NCBI GenBank assembly: GCA_030066625.1
Contig: JASJBG010000001.1
Coordinates: 28,381 to 92,380, forward strand
DNA from: Woeseiaceae bacterium
GTDB lineage: Bacteria; Pseudomonadota; Gammaproteobacteria; Steroidobacterales; Woeseiaceae
DNA length: 64,000 nt
Direction of reading: 5' to 3'
Positions 9,323 to 18,155 of this stretch are shown here, one piece after another. A program made the position numbers and the translations under genes. Every line of letters begins with the position of its first letter. Within the stretch, counting starts at the first letter, position 1. Below the pieces are notes generated by a model. That model did no database searches and was not told the DNA's origin. It was given only the letters and a program-made list of their open reading frames with translations.

Positions 9323-9840
9323 TGCGGAACGGGGACGAGACTCCGAACCTGGTTGACCGCTTTAGCACGCTCACCGGCCATCTCGTGAGCTGGCTGACGC
9401 TGGCGATGGTTATCGTCACCTTTATCGTCGTTGTACTCCGCTACGTCTTCGATGCGGGCCAGATATGGCTGCAGGAGTCGGTAACGTGGATGCACGCCGT
9501 CGTGTTCATGCTCGGCGCGGCATACACGCTCAAGGAGGATGAGCACGTGCGCGTCGATATTTTCTATCGCGGCATGTCGGCCACGGGCCGAGCCTGGGTA
9601 GACCTGCTCGGCGTGATCCTGTTCCTGTTGCCGCTTTGCGTCTTCATCGCCTGGGAGTCGGTCGGATTTGTCGAGACCTCTTTCCAGCTTCGGGAAGCAT
9701 CCCGCGAATCCGGTGGCTTGCCCTACCCGATGCTGCCGCTACTGAAGACCGTGCTCGTCTTTATGCCGATCGCGCTTTCGCTTCAGGGCATTTCGCTCGC
9801 GCTGAAGTCGTTGCGGACGATAAGAAGCAGAGACCGCTAA
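9322..9840 (+). CDS. TRAP transporter small permease (DctQ type)
   Basis: 4-TM protein with WLQESVTWMHAVVFMLGAAYTLKEDEHVRVDIFY; ATG overlaps the trkH TGA stop. Confidence 0.9.
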   Translation: MRNGDETPNLVDRFSTLTGHLVSWLTLAMVIVTFIVVVLRYVFDAGQIWLQESVTWMHAVVFMLGAAYTLKEDEHVRVDIFYRGMSATGRAWVDLLGVILFLLPLCVFIAWESVGFVETSFQLREASRESGGLPYPMLPLLKTVLVFMPIALSLQGISLALKSLRTIRSRDR

Positions 9841-9841
9841 C

Positions 9842-11215
9842 ATGGAGTGGGTTGCCGCACTATTGTTCATTACGGTGGTGCTAGCCCTGCTGGCGGGATT
9901 CCCGGTCGCGTTCACGCTGGGCGGCACCGCGCTGATTTTTGCCGGCGCGGGTGTTCTGCTTGGGGCGTTCAACGAGGCATTGCTGCTAGGCCTGCCGAAT
10001 CGCATTTTCGGCATCATGACCAATGAAACATTGGTCGCCGTGCCGCTATTTGTTTTCATGGGCGTTACGCTTGAGCGGGCGCGCATCGCCGAGGAACTGC
10101 TCGAAACGCTGAGCCTCTTGTTCGGGCGCCTGCCCGGAGGGCTAGGCATCTCCGTGACGATTGTCGGTATGCTGCTCGCCGCTAGCACCGGCATCGTTGG
10201 CGCAACGGTAGTGACCATGGGATTGCTGTCGTTGCCGACGATGCTCAAGCGCGGCTACTCTCCCGACATCGCCGCAGGCACGATATGCGCGTCCGGGACG
10301 CTCGGCCAGATTATCCCGCCATCTATCATCCTCGTGATGCTTGGTGACGTCATGACCTCGGCGTACCAGCAGGCGCAGCTCGACATGGGCATCTTTTCGC
10401 CGAAAACAGTGTCGGTCGGTGACCTGTTCGCCGGCGCACTGCTCCCCGGGCTGCTGCTGGTCGCTCTCTACATCGTTTATCTCTTGATCACCGCGGCCGT
10501 GTCGCCGTCACGAATGCCCGCGTTTGATCGCGATTCGGATAACAAAGTGACCGTCCTGAGGGTCTTGAAGGCTATTACACCACCTTTGATGCTGATCTTC
10601 GCAGTGCTGGGCTCGATCCTGGCCGGGCTGGCGACGCCGACCGAGGCTGCCGGCGTCGGCGGCATGGGCGCGCTGCTGCTGGCTATTGCTCGCCGCGAGC
10701 TCGACCTCGAACGCCTCCGCGACATCATGCGGACTACGCTGAAGATCAGCAGCATGGTGTTCATGATCCTGATCGGCGCCTCGGTGTTTTCGCTCGTTTT
10801 CCGCGGCTACGGCGGTGACGAGGGCGTCCAAACGGTACTCGAAGCGCTGCCGGGCGGTGTGATCGGCGCCGTGATCGTCGTCATGATCGTGATGTTTCTG
10901 CTCGGCTTCGTGCTCGACTTCATCGAGATCACCTTCGTCGTCGTGCCGATCGTCGGGCCCGTGCTGCTGGCGATGGGTCTCGACCCGGTCTGGCTCGGCG
11001 TTATGATTGCGATCAACCTGCAGACCTCGTTCCTGACGCCGCCGTTCGGATTCGCGCTTTTTTACTTGCGCGGCGTCGCGCCACCGGAAGTCGGCACAGC
11101 GGATATCTATCGCGGCGTCATACCATTCGTTGCCATCCAGGTTCTCGCGCTGATCCTGCTCGCGCTGTTCCCCGAACTGGCAACCTGGCTGCCGGGCAAG
11201 ATCTACGGCGACTAG
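9842..11215 (+). CDS. TRAP transporter large permease (DctM type)
   Basis: Multi-TM DctM-like protein (GFPVAFTLGGTALIF..., ASTGIVGATVVTMGLLSLPTMLKRGYSPDIAAGTICASGTLGQIIPPSIILVM). Confidence 0.93.
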   Translation: MEWVAALLFITVVLALLAGFPVAFTLGGTALIFAGAGVLLGAFNEALLLGLPNRIFGIMTNETLVAVPLFVFMGVTLERARIAEELLETLSLLFGRLPGGLGISVTIVGMLLAASTGIVGATVVTMGLLSLPTMLKRGYSPDIAAGTICASGTLGQIIPPSIILVMLGDVMTSAYQQAQLDMGIFSPKTVSVGDLFAGALLPGLLLVALYIVYLLITAAVSPSRMPAFDRDSDNKVTVLRVLKAITPPLMLIFAVLGSILAGLATPTEAAGVGGMGALLLAIARRELDLERLRDIMRTTLKISSMVFMILIGASVFSLVFRGYGGDEGVQTVLEALPGGVIGAVIVVMIVMFLLGFVLDFIEITFVVVPIVGPVLLAMGLDPVWLGVMIAINLQTSFLTPPFGFALFYLRGVAPPEVGTADIYRGVIPFVAIQVLALILLALFPELATWLPGKIYGD

Positions 11216-12306
11216 GTCTCGCGCGTCTCGAGGAAGGCGCCCTCGGTGATCCGCTGGTTGAGCTTCGACTTCTCGCGGAACGCGTTGAAGGACTCGTAGA
11301 TCTTCGCGGACTTCGGATCGCTCGCGACCAGTTCGTCGATGACCTCTGTGCTGATCTGCTGGAGGTAGTCGAGGACTTCGGCCGGGAACTGGCGTAGTTC
11401 GACATCCGGGTCGGCGGTCAGCTCGGCGAGAGCATTGACGTTGCCGTGCGTGTATTCGGCCGCGACGTCATCATTGATCGCCTGGCACGCCAGTTCGACG
11501 GTCGCCTGCAGATCCGGCGGCAGCGTCGCCCACGCATCCTTGTTGATGATGCACTCGAGCGTCGGGCCCGGCTCCTGCCAGCCCGGGTAGTAGTAGTACT
11601 TCGCGGCTTTCTGCAGACCGAAGGCGAGATCGTTGTAAGGTCCAACCCATTCCGTCGCGTCTATGGCACCCGTCTGCAGCGACGTAAAGATCTCGGAGCC
11701 GGGCAGTGTGACCGGCGTACCGCCCGCGCGCCTCAGGACCTCGCCGCCGAGGCCGGGGATGCGCATCTTGAGCCCCTTCAGGTCGTCGATGGAATTGATC
11801 TCCTTGTTGAACCAGCCGCCCATCTGAACGCCGGTATTGCCGCACGGAAACGGGATCAGGTTGTAGGGCTCGTAGAGCTCGCGCCACAGCTCGAGGCCGC
11901 CGCCGTAATACAGCCAGCCGTCCATCTCGGCGTTGTTGAGCCCGAACGGAATGGCCGTGAAGAACTGCGCCGCGTCGAGCTTGCCCTTGTGGTAGTAGGA
12001 CGCGTCGTGGCCCATCTCGACCGTACCCCGGCTGACCGCGTCGAACACCTCGAAGGCCGGCACGAGTTCGCCCGCCGCGTAGACCTTGATCGTCAAGCGG
12101 CCATTGGTTGCGGCTGCGATCCTGTCGGCAAGGTTGTAGACGGCGATACCGAGTCCCGGGTAACGGGGCGGCCAGGAGGTCACGGCAGACCACTCGAAGG
12201 TCTCGGTGGATGCGGCCGCGCCGGGCGCGCAGTCCTCGGCCGATTTCGAACAGGCGGCGAGGCCGGCGGCAGCGGCGATACCGCCCACGAAGTGTCTGCG
12301 TTTCAT
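11212..12306 (-). CDS. TRAP transporter substrate-binding protein (DctP type)
   Basis: RR-containing lipoprotein-like leader MKRRHFVGGIAAAAGLAAC; GAIDATEWVGPYNDLAFGLQKAAKYYYYPGWQEPG typical of DctP proteins. Confidence 0.92.
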   Translation of the reverse strand: MKRRHFVGGIAAAAGLAACSKSAEDCAPGAAASTETFEWSAVTSWPPRYPGLGIAVYNLADRIAAATNGRLTIKVYAAGELVPAFEVFDAVSRGTVEMGHDASYYHKGKLDAAQFFTAIPFGLNNAEMDGWLYYGGGLELWRELYEPYNLIPFPCGNTGVQMGGWFNKEINSIDDLKGLKMRIPGLGGEVLRRAGGTPVTLPGSEIFTSLQTGAIDATEWVGPYNDLAFGLQKAAKYYYYPGWQEPGPTLECIINKDAWATLPPDLQATVELACQAINDDVAAEYTHGNVNALAELTADPDVELRQFPAEVLDYLQQISTEVIDELVASDPKSAKIYESFNAFREKSKLNQRITEGAFLETRET

Positions 12307-12403
12307 TGACTGTCCCGTTTCAAGTGCGACGAGGTAGTGTATTGGGGCTTGCGGGGGATGCCAATGGGGTTATGATCTCCACGATAAGGTGATTCTAGGC
12401 TTG

Positions 12404-12414
12404 ATGGGACCCAT
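12404..12414. promoter_or_regulatory. short palindrome ATGGG-A-CCCAT upstream of dctP (possible operator)
   Basis: Perfect 11-bp palindrome with 1-nt centre in the 387-bp divergent intergenic region. Confidence 0.25.
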
Positions 12415-12693
12415 TATTCCCACTTTTCTTTGAATTGTCTGTTTGTGGACTTCAGAATCCGCAAAGATCGATTCTCGGGGGCTTAGTGGGACCTTCACTA
12501 ACGTCGCGGTCCGCCCGGCGGGTCGCGGTGCAGGCCTGCCGTCCCTGGAGCCCGCGCCGCGCCGGGGAATCTCCCCGCCCGCCGGTCGGTGCCTGCAGCT
12601 TGTCACCGCTGGCCTCCCAGCCGGGCATTGCGTATCTGGCGCGTGCGTGAATAAATGCCGTCTGCCGAACGATTCCGGGGAAACCCGCCAGTT

Positions 12694-13134
12694 ATGATCG
12701 CGCTCCTGCAACGAGTCTCCGAGGCAGCTGTCCATATCGGCGGCGAGCCCGTCGGGACCATCGGCCCGGGCCTCATGGTGCTGGTCGCCGTGCACCGCGA
12801 CGACGAGCCCCGCGATGTCGAGCGGCTTTCCGAACGAATCCTCGGCTACCGCGTGTTTCCCGACGAGGCGGGGCGCATGAACCTGAGCGTCGCGGACACG
12901 GCCGGCGGGCTGTTGCTGGTCCCCCAGTTCACCCTCGCGGCGGACACGAAGAAAGGCACGCGGGCAAGCTTCACGAGGGCGGCCGCGCCGGAAAAGGGCG
13001 AGGCTTACTTCGACGATCTTGTTGCGATATGCCGGCAGCGACATGCACAGGTCGAGACGGGCCGCTTCGGCGCTGACATGCAGGTATCGCTCACCAACGA
13101 CGGGCCCGTGACATTCTGGCTTGAAACTCGCTAG
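12694..13134 (+). CDS. dtd: D-aminoacyl-tRNA deacylase
   Basis: MIALLQRVSEAAVHIGGEPVGTIGPGLMVLV...LLVPQFTLAADTKKGTRASFTRAAAP...TNDGPVTFWLETR. Confidence 0.95.
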   Translation: MIALLQRVSEAAVHIGGEPVGTIGPGLMVLVAVHRDDEPRDVERLSERILGYRVFPDEAGRMNLSVADTAGGLLLVPQFTLAADTKKGTRASFTRAAAPEKGEAYFDDLVAICRQRHAQVETGRFGADMQVSLTNDGPVTFWLETR

Positions 13135-13340
13135 AACGCCCAAAACTCAGTATTTACAATGGTTTGAGCTGGCCTCGCTTGGGCAAAGTGCGACGCCGGT
13201 CCTGTGTTCCGCGGCATAGAAGTGAAATAGTTGCATGAGATTGCGCGGCTCGCTCTAACGTGCCCATAATGCGTGCCCGATTGTGCTCGCGTAATCGTTA
13301 CAATCATCGTTTTGGGGCAAAGCCCCAGGAGAGGAAAGAG

Positions 13341-13574
13341 ATGTTGTCCCAAATCGGCCCGGTTCAGCTCCTGATCGTGCTCGTGATCATCCTGGCGATC
13401 TTCGGCACCAAGAAGCTGCGTACTCTAGGCTCCGATCTCGGCTCCGCCGTGAAGGGCTTTCGCAGTGCCGTGAATGAAGCCGAGCAGACGACCGAGCAGC
13501 TCAGCGAGTCGACGAAACCCGACGCGGACTTCGACAACACGCCGGCTGAAGAGTCCCGCAAGGAAGGCCAGTAG
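13341..13574 (+). CDS. tatA: twin-arginine translocase subunit TatA
   Basis: [37 protein letters not shown]; followed by tatB and tatC. Confidence 0.93.
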   Translation: MLSQIGPVQLLIVLVIILAIFGTKKLRTLGSDLGSAVKGFRSAVNEAEQTTEQLSESTKPDADFDNTPAEESRKEGQ

Positions 13575-13598
13575 ACCCCCTGCCCGCGGACGTCTGAC

Positions 13599-14042
13599 GT
13601 GTCCGGTATCGGTTTCTTCGAGTTTCTAATACTGTGCATGATCGGGCTGGTCGTGCTCGGACCGAAGCGCCTGCCGCAGGTGGCGAGCCAGCTCGGTAGC
13701 TGGGTCGGCCAGGCACGGCGCCTGACGCGCAGCCTGAAGCGCCAGCTCGAGGAAGAGCTGGATTTCGAAGAAGAACTGAACCTCGGCCCGACCATCCATT
13801 CACGATCCACGCCGCCGGCGAGCCACCCGCCGCCGCGCGACGACGACACCTATTCCCCCATGCACGAGCCTTCGCCATCCAGCATCGATCTCGACAGCGA
13901 TGGTTCGGGCGAACGCGACGAATTCGACGTCGAGCCCGACTTCGATGACGAGGATATAGCAGCCGTGGAAGCCGCCGCAGAACCGGCGGAGAAGCCGGAA
14001 GACCCTTCAGCCGACGAAGACGATGGACAGCGAAGCACCTGA
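13599..14042 (+). CDS. tatB: twin-arginine translocase subunit TatB
   Basis: GFFEFLILCMIGLVVLGPKRLPQVASQLGSWVGQARR; extended acidic C-terminus. Confidence 0.92.
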   Translation: MSGIGFFEFLILCMIGLVVLGPKRLPQVASQLGSWVGQARRLTRSLKRQLEEELDFEEELNLGPTIHSRSTPPASHPPPRDDDTYSPMHEPSPSSIDLDSDGSGERDEFDVEPDFDDEDIAAVEAAAEPAEKPEDPSADEDDGQRST

Positions 14043-14811
14043 AGGCGGCACAGAGGAGGATCTCGCCGAGGGTACGCTGCTGTCGCACCTCGTCGAGCTG
14101 CGCAATCGCATTCTCAAAGCGTTTGCCGCGGTGATGATCATTTTCGTGCCGCTGATGTTCTTCAACAAGAAGATCTTCGAGATCGTTTCGGCGCCGTTGC
14201 GCGCGGCCCTCGACACGGGCCAGCAGATGATCGCGACGAACCCGATCTCCGTCGTGTTCACGCCTTTCAAACTCACGTTCATCGTAGCCCTGTGTCTCGC
14301 AATGCCGTTCGTGCTGTACCAGGTCTGGGCGTTTGTCGCACCGGGTCTGTACAAGAAGGAGAAGCGCTTCGCGTTCCCGCTGCTCGCGTCGAGCATCGTG
14401 CTGTTCTATGCGGGCGTCGCCTTCGCCTATTTCGTGCTGTTCCCGCTTGTCTTCAACTTCCTCGTCGCTTTCGCGCCCGACGTCATCGAGCTGATGCCGG
14501 ATATCGCCGCCTACGTGAGTTTCGTCGTAACGATCTCCTTCGTCTTCGGTCTCGCCTTCGAGGTACCCGTCGCGACGGTTCTGATCGTCTGGACCGGGAT
14601 TACGACGCCCGACAAGCTCGCCAAGGCCCGGCCCTACGTATTCCTCGCGGCATTCATCGTCGGCATGTTCCTGACGCCGCCCGACGTCTTCAGCCAGACC
14701 CTGCTCGCCATTCCCGTCTACCTCCTCTACGAACTCGGCCTCGTGATGTCGCGGGTCTTCATCACCAATCGCCGCGAAGAAGAAGACGAGCCTGTCGCCG
14801 CCGACAGCTAA
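14023..14811 (+). CDS. tatC: twin-arginine translocase subunit TatC
   Basis: LLSHLVELRNRILKAF, polytopic, FEVPVATVLIVWTGITTPDKLAKARPYVFLAAFIVGMFLTPPD. Confidence 0.95.
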   Translation: MDSEAPEGGTEEDLAEGTLLSHLVELRNRILKAFAAVMIIFVPLMFFNKKIFEIVSAPLRAALDTGQQMIATNPISVVFTPFKLTFIVALCLAMPFVLYQVWAFVAPGLYKKEKRFAFPLLASSIVLFYAGVAFAYFVLFPLVFNFLVAFAPDVIELMPDIAAYVSFVVTISFVFGLAFEVPVATVLIVWTGITTPDKLAKARPYVFLAAFIVGMFLTPPDVFSQTLLAIPVYLLYELGLVMSRVFITNRREEEDEPVAADS

Positions 14812-15002
14812 TCCGCTGAAACCAAACATAATTCTCGAGGTCCACTAGCGTGGCGACCGGGTTTTCGCCAGTAGCGGAACGGGCTTGAGTGGTGTAAGTT
14901 GCGTGACCGGCCGGTAGAAAAACGGTCCCGAGCGGGGGGTTTCGGGACACCAACATAACGACCAGTCCGCGCCCGGCCCAAAGTCCGATAAAGAGAGCTT
15001 CT

Positions 15003-16529
15003 ATGACAGCGACGAGCGCGCCAGCGGCGCAGCCGGCCGACACGACATTCGGCCACCCGAAGGGTCTGATGACCCTGTTCTTTACCGAACTCTGGGAACG
15101 CTTCAGCTACTACGGTATGCGGGCCTTCCTGATCCTTTACATGACCGACGTCGCGGGTGGACTTGCGATGGGCACCGAGATCAGCGGCGCCGTATACGGT
15201 CTGTACACCTTCGGCGTCTACGCACTCGCCTTGCCCGGCGGCTGGATTGCCGACCGCATCGTCGGCCAGCGCCAGGCCGTCTTTATCGGCGGCGTCATCA
15301 TCGCGCTGGGCCACTTCACGCTGGCTGCACCAATCTTCATCCCGGGCTCCGACTTGTGGTCGTTCTACCTGGGATTGCTGCTCGTCGTCATAGGCACGGG
15401 GCTGCTCAAGCCTAACGTCAGCGCCATCGTTGGCGACCTGTACACGAACGATACGCCGGAGCGACGCGACGCCGGATTCTCAATTTACTACATGGGCATC
15501 AACATCGGCGCGTTCGCAGGCCCGATCGTCTGCGGCTACTTCGCCGAAAACGTTGACTGGCACCTGGGCTTCAGCCTCGCCGGCTTCGGCATGGTGCTCG
15601 GCCTCGTGCAGTACGTGTACGGCACGCCGAAACTCAAAGGCGCCGGCGAGCTGACGGGTGAAGCCGCTGACCCGGCGCTCGTCAGCGTCGCAAAGAAGCA
15701 GCTCATGATAGGCCTCGGCATCACCGCGGCGCTTGTTGCCGTTGTTTACGGGCTGATCGCATCCGGCGTGCTCGCATTCGGAATCGTCGGTTTCGCACAG
15801 ACGACCGGCCTGATCGTTGTCGTAGTTGCCGCGCTCTACTTCGCATACGTCATCGCCTTCGGCTGCCATGACAAGACCGAACGACACCGGGTATTCGTGA
15901 TCTTCCTGCTGTTCGTCGGCGCCGCCATGTTCTGGTCGGGCTTCGAGCAGGCCGGCTCATCGATGAACATTTTTGCCCGGGACTTCACGAATCGCGTGAT
16001 CTTCGGTTGGGAGGTGCCAACCAGCTGGCTGCAGTCGGTCAACCCGATCTTCATCATCCTGCTGGCGCCGGTCATGGGCATGGTGTGGGTCAAGCTGGCG
16101 GAGAAGAGCCCGTCTATTCCAGTCAAGTTCGGTTTCGGCCTCGTCATGCTCGGCGTCGGCTTCCTGGTGCTCGCCTGGGGCTCGCTGTACGTGCCCGAGG
16201 GCGCGGCCGACAATCCGGCCGCCGGGGTCGCGATGACCTGGTTGGTCGTGACCTACTTCTTCCACACCGTAGGCGAACTCGCGCTGAGCCCGGTCGGCCT
16301 GTCAAGCGTCACCAAGCTTTCACCGCACCGCCTGGTCGGCCAGATGATGGGTACCTGGTTCATGGGTGCGGCGCTCGGCAATCTCGTCGCCGGCCTCGTG
16401 TCCGGTCGCATCGAGAGCCTGCCGCCGGAACAGCTGTTCACGGTCGTGGCCAGCATCGTGATCGGAGCAGGCGTGCTGTTCTGGCTGTTCTCACCGATTA
16501 TCAATCGCATGACGCACGGCGTGAAATAA
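15003..16529 (+). CDS. POT/PTR family proton-dependent peptide transporter
   Basis: ELWERFSYYGMRAFLILYMTD (ExxER motif), YMGINIGAFAGPIVCGY. Confidence 0.92.
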   Translation: MTATSAPAAQPADTTFGHPKGLMTLFFTELWERFSYYGMRAFLILYMTDVAGGLAMGTEISGAVYGLYTFGVYALALPGGWIADRIVGQRQAVFIGGVIIALGHFTLAAPIFIPGSDLWSFYLGLLLVVIGTGLLKPNVSAIVGDLYTNDTPERRDAGFSIYYMGINIGAFAGPIVCGYFAENVDWHLGFSLAGFGMVLGLVQYVYGTPKLKGAGELTGEAADPALVSVAKKQLMIGLGITAALVAVVYGLIASGVLAFGIVGFAQTTGLIVVVVAALYFAYVIAFGCHDKTERHRVFVIFLLFVGAAMFWSGFEQAGSSMNIFARDFTNRVIFGWEVPTSWLQSVNPIFIILLAPVMGMVWVKLAEKSPSIPVKFGFGLVMLGVGFLVLAWGSLYVPEGAADNPAAGVAMTWLVVTYFFHTVGELALSPVGLSSVTKLSPHRLVGQMMGTWFMGAALGNLVAGLVSGRIESLPPEQLFTVVASIVIGAGVLFWLFSPIINRMTHGVK

Positions 16530-16583
16530 GATCGGGCCGTCAACAGCCTGATAAACCAAAAGAACGACTTCAGGGGGATCGCC

Positions 16584-18134
16584 ATGTCGGCGGAAAGCGT
16601 TAACACGAACAAGAACTCGGGGTTTTTGGGCGCCGTCGAACGGGTTGGCAACGCGCTGCCGGACCCGGCCGTGCTGTTCATCGCCCTGCTGGGCATCGTC
16701 TGGCTGCTGTCGTGGCTGCTCTCTTACATCACCTTCGACGTCTTCCACCCTGCAACCGGCGAGCGCATCGTCGTCGTCAATCAGCTCGCCGGCGAGAACT
16801 TCGTCCAGTTCATGGCGACGATGGTCAATCGCTTCATGACCTTCGGCCCAATCGGCGTCGTGCTCGTTGCGATGCTCGGTATCGGCGTCGCGGAACACTC
16901 CGGCTTCATTACAACCGCGATCCGTGCGCTCCTGAACGTAACGCCGCAGAAACTGCTGACGCCGATGGTTATCCTCGTCGGCATCGTCAGCCATTCGGCC
17001 GTCGACGCAGGCTATGTGCTCGTCATCCCGATTGGCGGCGTCATCTTTTATGCGGCCGGCCGGCATCCGCTGGCGGGTATCGCGGCAGCCTTCGCCGGTG
17101 TGTCCGGCGGCTTCTCGGCGAACTTCGTACCGTCGTCACTTGACCCGCTGCTACAGGGCCTGACGCAGCAGGGCGCGCAGCTCCTCGACCCCACTATCGA
17201 GGTCAACACGCTCAACAACTACTTCTTCACCACGGCTTCGTCAGTCCTGATCACCGGCCTCGGCTGGTACCTGACCGACAAGGTCGTTGAACCGCGCCTC
17301 GCCGGCACCGAGGTCGACGGCGACGAAAACGACCTGCCCGAACTGCACCCAATCGAACCCCACGAGCGCAAGGGCCTGCGCTGGGCACTGGCGTCGATGG
17401 TGCTGGGCTTAGTAGTCCTTGCGTTGACGCTCATGCCGGCAGACTCGCCGTGGCGCGATGAGAGCGGCACGCTCGTCTCCTTCGGCGCGCCGATCATGCA
17501 ATCGATCGTCTCGCTGATCTTCTTCCTGTTCATCATCCCCGGCATCGTATACGGACGCGTCGCCGGCACGATGTCGGGAATGAAGGACATGATCGAGGGC
17601 ATGACCAAGGCAATGAGCGACATGGCCTACTACCTGGTCATCATGTTCTTTATCGCCCAGTTTGTCATCGCGTTCGGCCAGTCCGGCCTCGGCACGCTGC
17701 TCGCGATCTCGGGCGCCCGCGGTCTCGAGGCGCTGGGCCTGCCGATCTCGGTGACGATCGTCGGTATCGTGCTGCTGACCGGCTTCATCAACCTGTTCGT
17801 CGGTTCGGCGAGCGGCAAGTGGGGCCTGCTTGCGCCGATCTTCGTGCCGATGCTCATGGTCCTCGGCGTGTCCCCGGACCTGACCCAGGCCGCCTACCGC
17901 GTCGGCGACTCGAGCACCAACATCATCACGCCCCTGATGCCGTATTTCCCGCTGGTCGTCATCTACTGCCAGCGCTACGTGAAGAGCACGGGCATCGGTA
18001 CGCTCGCCGCAATGATGCTGCCGTATTCGATCACGTTCATCATTGCGTGGACGCTCTTCCTGCTCGTGTTCTACTGGCTGAAGATTCCGCTCGGTATCCT
18101 GTCGAGCTACGAATACGTGCCGGCAACGCCGTAG
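16584..18134 (+). CDS. AbgT family transporter
   Basis: VERVGNALPDPAVLFIALLGIVWLLSWLLS; VGSASGKWGLLAPIFVPMLMVLGVSPDLTQAAYRVGDSSTNIITPLMPYFPLV. Confidence 0.92.
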   Translation: MSAESVNTNKNSGFLGAVERVGNALPDPAVLFIALLGIVWLLSWLLSYITFDVFHPATGERIVVVNQLAGENFVQFMATMVNRFMTFGPIGVVLVAMLGIGVAEHSGFITTAIRALLNVTPQKLLTPMVILVGIVSHSAVDAGYVLVIPIGGVIFYAAGRHPLAGIAAAFAGVSGGFSANFVPSSLDPLLQGLTQQGAQLLDPTIEVNTLNNYFFTTASSVLITGLGWYLTDKVVEPRLAGTEVDGDENDLPELHPIEPHERKGLRWALASMVLGLVVLALTLMPADSPWRDESGTLVSFGAPIMQSIVSLIFFLFIIPGIVYGRVAGTMSGMKDMIEGMTKAMSDMAYYLVIMFFIAQFVIAFGQSGLGTLLAISGARGLEALGLPISVTIVGIVLLTGFINLFVGSASGKWGLLAPIFVPMLMVLGVSPDLTQAAYRVGDSSTNIITPLMPYFPLVVIYCQRYVKSTGIGTLAAMMLPYSITFIIAWTLFLLVFYWLKIPLGILSSYEYVPATP

Positions 18135-18155
18135 CGGCGGAAGGAGACGGTCGAC

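Noticed and set aside
13501-14829. 442-aa ORF antisense to tatB/tatC
   Set aside because: Runs across two well-supported opposite-strand genes; D/E/R/H-rich shadow frame
14821-15002. Possible structured RNA between tatC and the peptide transporter (GTCCCGA...TCGGGAC)
   Set aside because: Only a 7-bp stem and no match to a family I recognise; more likely a terminator or untranslated leader
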